Assembly (NCBI GenBank): GCA_946402595.1
Contig: CAMIWY010000005.1
Location: 1 to 15,669 of the forward strand
Length of the DNA: 15,669 nucleotides
Direction: 5' to 3'
From: an uncultured Clostridia bacterium
GTDB lineage: Bacteria; Bacillota; Clostridia; Peptostreptococcales; Anaerovoracaceae
The position numbers were made by a program, and so were the translations under genes. Each line of letters begins with the position of its first letter. Position 1 is the stretch's first letter. This document shows, in pieces, positions 14,111 through 15,669 of the stretch. The notes beneath the pieces were generated by a model, which searched no databases, had not been told where the DNA came from, and was given only the letters and a program-made list of their open reading frames with translations.

Positions 14111-14374
14111 ATGTCAGAATTCTTACATTATTACGTTTTATTCCAGAATCATACGGATGCGACTGCCATGTACCGTACGCTCAAGAAGAGCTCGATATAT
14201 GCGCAGATAAGTCCGACCCCGAGAGAACTCAGCGTGTGCTGCGGAGTCTCTCTTCTGATACACGGAGAAGACGTAGAACAAATCAAAGAGATAGCTGAGG
14301 CAGAACATCTGAACTATCTTTCGATCGACGGACTTAATAACACATTTGATAACACGAGGCACAAATATGGCTAA
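14111..14374 (+). CDS. DUF3343 family protein (putative sulfur/selenium carrier-like)
   Basis: An 87-residue protein with the DUF3343 pattern: an opening YYVLFQNHTDATAMYRTLK, then ISPTPRELSVCCG with C43-C44-G45, then a short C-terminal helix-strand. As I recall, the Pfam family is described as putative Se/S carrier-like, and members are frequent next to double-cubane reductases and activases. The start at ATG 14111 is fixed by conserved residues at the very N-terminus. It has no ribosome binding site, and an extended -10 lies just upstream, which suggests a leaderless message. The tail overlaps the activase start by 8 bases, so the two are coupled. A role in delivering sulfur to the reductase cluster is a hypothesis only. 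Confidence 0.85.
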   Translation: MSEFLHYYVLFQNHTDATAMYRTLKKSSIYAQISPTPRELSVCCGVSLLIHGEDVEQIKEIAEAEHLNYLSIDGLNNTFDNTRHKYG

Positions 14375-15134
14375 GAAATACATCGGAATCGACATCGGAT
14401 CAACTGCATCTAAGGTATGCGTCCTTGAGGAGGGTAAGGAACCTGTTTATGAGGTTCTCCCTACAGGCTGGAACAGCAAGATAACAGCCGGCATCATCAA
14501 GGAGGACCTTGAGAAGAGATACGGCGAGATAAGTGACTCTGCTATCGTCGCTACAGGATACGGAAGGATCAGCGTCGCATATGCAGACCATGTGATCACT
14601 GAGATCAGCTGTCACGGAAGAGGCGGATACGAAATGATCGGACGTGACTGCACGATCATAGACATCGGCGGACAGGATACCAAGTATATAAATGTGGTCG
14701 GAGGCAAGCCGGTCGATTTTCTGATGAATGACAAGTGCGCTGCAGGTACGGGCAAATTCATCGAGGTCATGGCCAACAGGCTGGGACTCACGATCGAGGA
14801 ACTGTTCGAGCTTGCAGAAATTGGTGATCCTATATCCATCAGCTCACTCTGCACAGTATTCGCTGAGTCAGAAGTCATCAACTACATGGGTGAGGGCAGG
14901 AGCCGTGAAGACCTTGCCGCCGGAGTCATTGATTCGGTCGCACTCAAGGTCGCTACTCTTGTACAGAGGAAAGAGATCCAGGATACTGTGATCATCACAG
15001 GCGGATTCAGCAACAATGAGTTCTTTGCATCGCTTCTCAGCAAGAAGCTCGGCAAGACTGTTACTGCGATGCCTCTCGGAAGATATGCAGGTGCATACGG
15101 AGCAGCACTTCTGGCAAAATCCAAGGATAAATAG
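14367..15134 (+). CDS. Acyl-CoA dehydratase activase / ATP-dependent [4Fe-4S] reductase component (HgdC/YjiL type)
   Basis: A 255-residue ASKHA-fold ATPase that forms a dimer around one [4Fe-4S] cluster and injects low-potential electrons into its partner at the cost of ATP. Phosphate-1 motif GIDIGSTASK (7-16), phosphate-2 motif IIDIGGQDTK (97-106), cluster cysteines C124 in KCAAGTGKF and C162 in SSLCTVFAESE, and the adenosine motif TGGFSNN are all present. The spacing of the two cysteines (38) is close to that in HgdC. ATG 14367 is chosen because it matches the family start, follows ACGAGG (14354-14359), and overlaps the DUF3343 stop in ATGGCTAA; an in-frame ATG at 14346 is less likely. Length fits the family (about 255-270). 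The partner is expected to be the double-cubane reductase upstream. Confidence 0.95.
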   Translation: MAKKYIGIDIGSTASKVCVLEEGKEPVYEVLPTGWNSKITAGIIKEDLEKRYGEISDSAIVATGYGRISVAYADHVITEISCHGRGGYEMIGRDCTIIDIGGQDTKYINVVGGKPVDFLMNDKCAAGTGKFIEVMANRLGLTIEELFELAEIGDPISISSLCTVFAESEVINYMGEGRSREDLAAGVIDSVALKVATLVQRKEIQDTVIITGGFSNNEFFASLLSKKLGKTVTAMPLGRYAGAYGAALLAKSKDK

Positions 15135-15163
15135 AGAAGTTTATATTCAGATATGACATACAG

Positions 15164-15193
15164 GCGCAAATCTTCGCGGGTTTGCGCTTTTAT
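15164..15193 (+). terminator. Intrinsic terminator after the activase gene
   Basis: GCGCAAATC (15164-15172) pairs with GGTTTGCGC (15179-15187), one wobble, around TTCGCG, followed by TTTTATATT. It closes the reductase cluster. Confidence 0.9.
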
Positions 15194-15258
15194 ATTGAAA
15201 AAATCGCATTTCTACGGCAGGGAGAGTGCTTTTGACAAGATATTGCTGTGAGCGCGGT

Positions 15259-15323
15259 GGTAAACCCCCACCTCAGTGTGGTATGATTCAGATAGGTATA
15301 TATATGGCAGTCAGGAGGCTGCC
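15259..15323 (+). promoter_or_regulatory. Dyad-rich leader with an extended -10 before the AI-2E-family gene
   Basis: An extended -10, TG at 15279-15280 then TATGAT at 15282-15287, is the best promoter signal; no -35 fits. It is flanked by GGTGG/CCACC and CCAC/GTGG dyads around 15256-15281. Downstream, GGCAG (15306-15310) pairs with CTGCC (15319-15323) and holds an AGGAGG in the loop that serves no visible gene. A nine-codon reading frame starts at ATG 15304; it is probably chance. No other gene is seen between 15135 and 15349. Confidence 0.35.
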
Positions 15324-15349
15324 GTCAGGATAGCGGAGGTTACAGTCTG

Positions 15350-15669
15350 ATGTTCAGGAAATTCAGAGAAAGTCCGTATTTCAGAGCAGGAATCACAGTT
15401 CTGATCTGCGGAGGCATTCTGATAATGTTCCACAACTGGGTCACGAACACACACTTCTCGGTTGGATTCGAGACGCTTGGCAAGACCATGGCGCCGGTTC
15501 TGATCGGAGGCGTTTTCGCGTTCATTCTCTGCCCGGTATATAACGCGTGCGTCAAGCGAAGCTACAGGAGGATGCTCAAGGGCGCAAAAAGGAAGGGATT
15601 CTCCATCGGGGCCATGATAGTCAGCGATGATTCCGAAAGGGAGGTGGATAAAGCCGAAAAGCGCAGGAT
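15350..15669 (+). CDS. AI-2E family transporter (PerM/DUF20), N-terminal part, cut by window end
   Basis: 106 complete codons are visible from ATG 15350, which is preceded by CGGAGG at 15334-15339, and the frame is open to the window end. The opening FRKFRESPYFRAG, a first membrane helix (about residues 13-31), then TLGKTMAPVLIGGVFAFILCPVYNACVK as the second helix (about 43-68), and a basic cytoplasmic loop follow the N-terminal layout of AI-2E/PerM family permeases in Clostridia. Full members run to about 350-450 residues with seven or eight helices. The substrate of such clostridial members is not known; the family name comes from a few exporters and does not prove autoinducer transport. 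It lies beyond the activase terminator and is a separate transcription unit. Confidence 0.8.
   Translation, partial: MFRKFRESPYFRAGITVLICGGILIMFHNWVTNTHFSVGFETLGKTMAPVLIGGVFAFILCPVYNACVKRSYRRMLKGAKRKGFSIGAMIVSDDSEREVDKAEKRR

Noticed and set aside
15232..15237. Perfect TTGACA as a -35 box
   Set aside because: No -10-like hexamer lies 15-19 bases downstream; the nearest good -10 is at 15282, far too distant.

Overview
The window reads as chromosomal DNA of a strictly anaerobic Bacillota species, most likely class Clostridia (Lachnospiraceae-like gut or rumen relative). This is inferred from the gene families (YesL, a cytoplasmic GH36 alpha-galactosidase, an MsmK-type ATPase, a double-cubane-cluster reductase with its activase), from strong AGGAG-type ribosome binding sites, and from extended -10 promoters and intrinsic terminators. 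The genus cannot be fixed from the sequence alone. Every convincing gene is on the + strand. No rRNA, tRNA, CRISPR array, transposase or integrase was seen, and no gap without a gene exceeds 300 bases.

Region 1 (1-4043) holds an alpha-galactosidase block. It contains the 3' end of a gene for a small exported protein resembling a solute-binding lobe, a DUF3592-like membrane protein, a complete GH36 alpha-galactosidase and a YesL/DUF624 membrane protein. Region 2 (4044-5513) is a single gene for an MsmK/UgpC-type sugar-ABC ATPase. It has its own extended -10 promoter, an unusually long structured leader and a strong terminator. Region 3 (5514-10610) is a compact operon: zinc alcohol/polyol dehydrogenase, aldo/keto reductase, PfkB sugar kinase (probable fructokinase) and a GH13 subfamily 4 amylosucrase-like glucosyltransferase. 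It ends at a terminator. Regions 1-3 fit together as use of galactosyl-sucrose sugars: the MsmK ATPase would power uptake, GH36 would remove galactose from raffinose, the GH13_4 enzyme would split the resulting sucrose and the kinase would phosphorylate the released fructose. The permeases and full binding protein are not in the window.

Region 4 (10611-12537) is an AMP-forming acyl-CoA synthetase with its own promoter, a leader hairpin and a terminator. Region 5 (12538-15193) is the most interesting part. A single-subunit member of the 2-hydroxyacyl-CoA dehydratase superfamily matches the double-cubane [8Fe-9S] cluster reductase family (DCCP/YjiM type). It is followed by a terminator, a DUF3343 protein and the ATP-dependent [4Fe-4S] activase that would donate its electrons. 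The reductase gene uses AGA for all 21 arginines. It has a repeated CAATA-type motif and a perfect palindrome around its promoter. The DUF3343 gene appears to be transcribed as a leaderless message. The physiological substrate of such reductases is unknown as far as I know, so this is the best candidate for an under-described system here. Region 6 (15194-15669) is a dyad-rich leader followed by the start of an AI-2E/PerM-family transporter cut by the window end.
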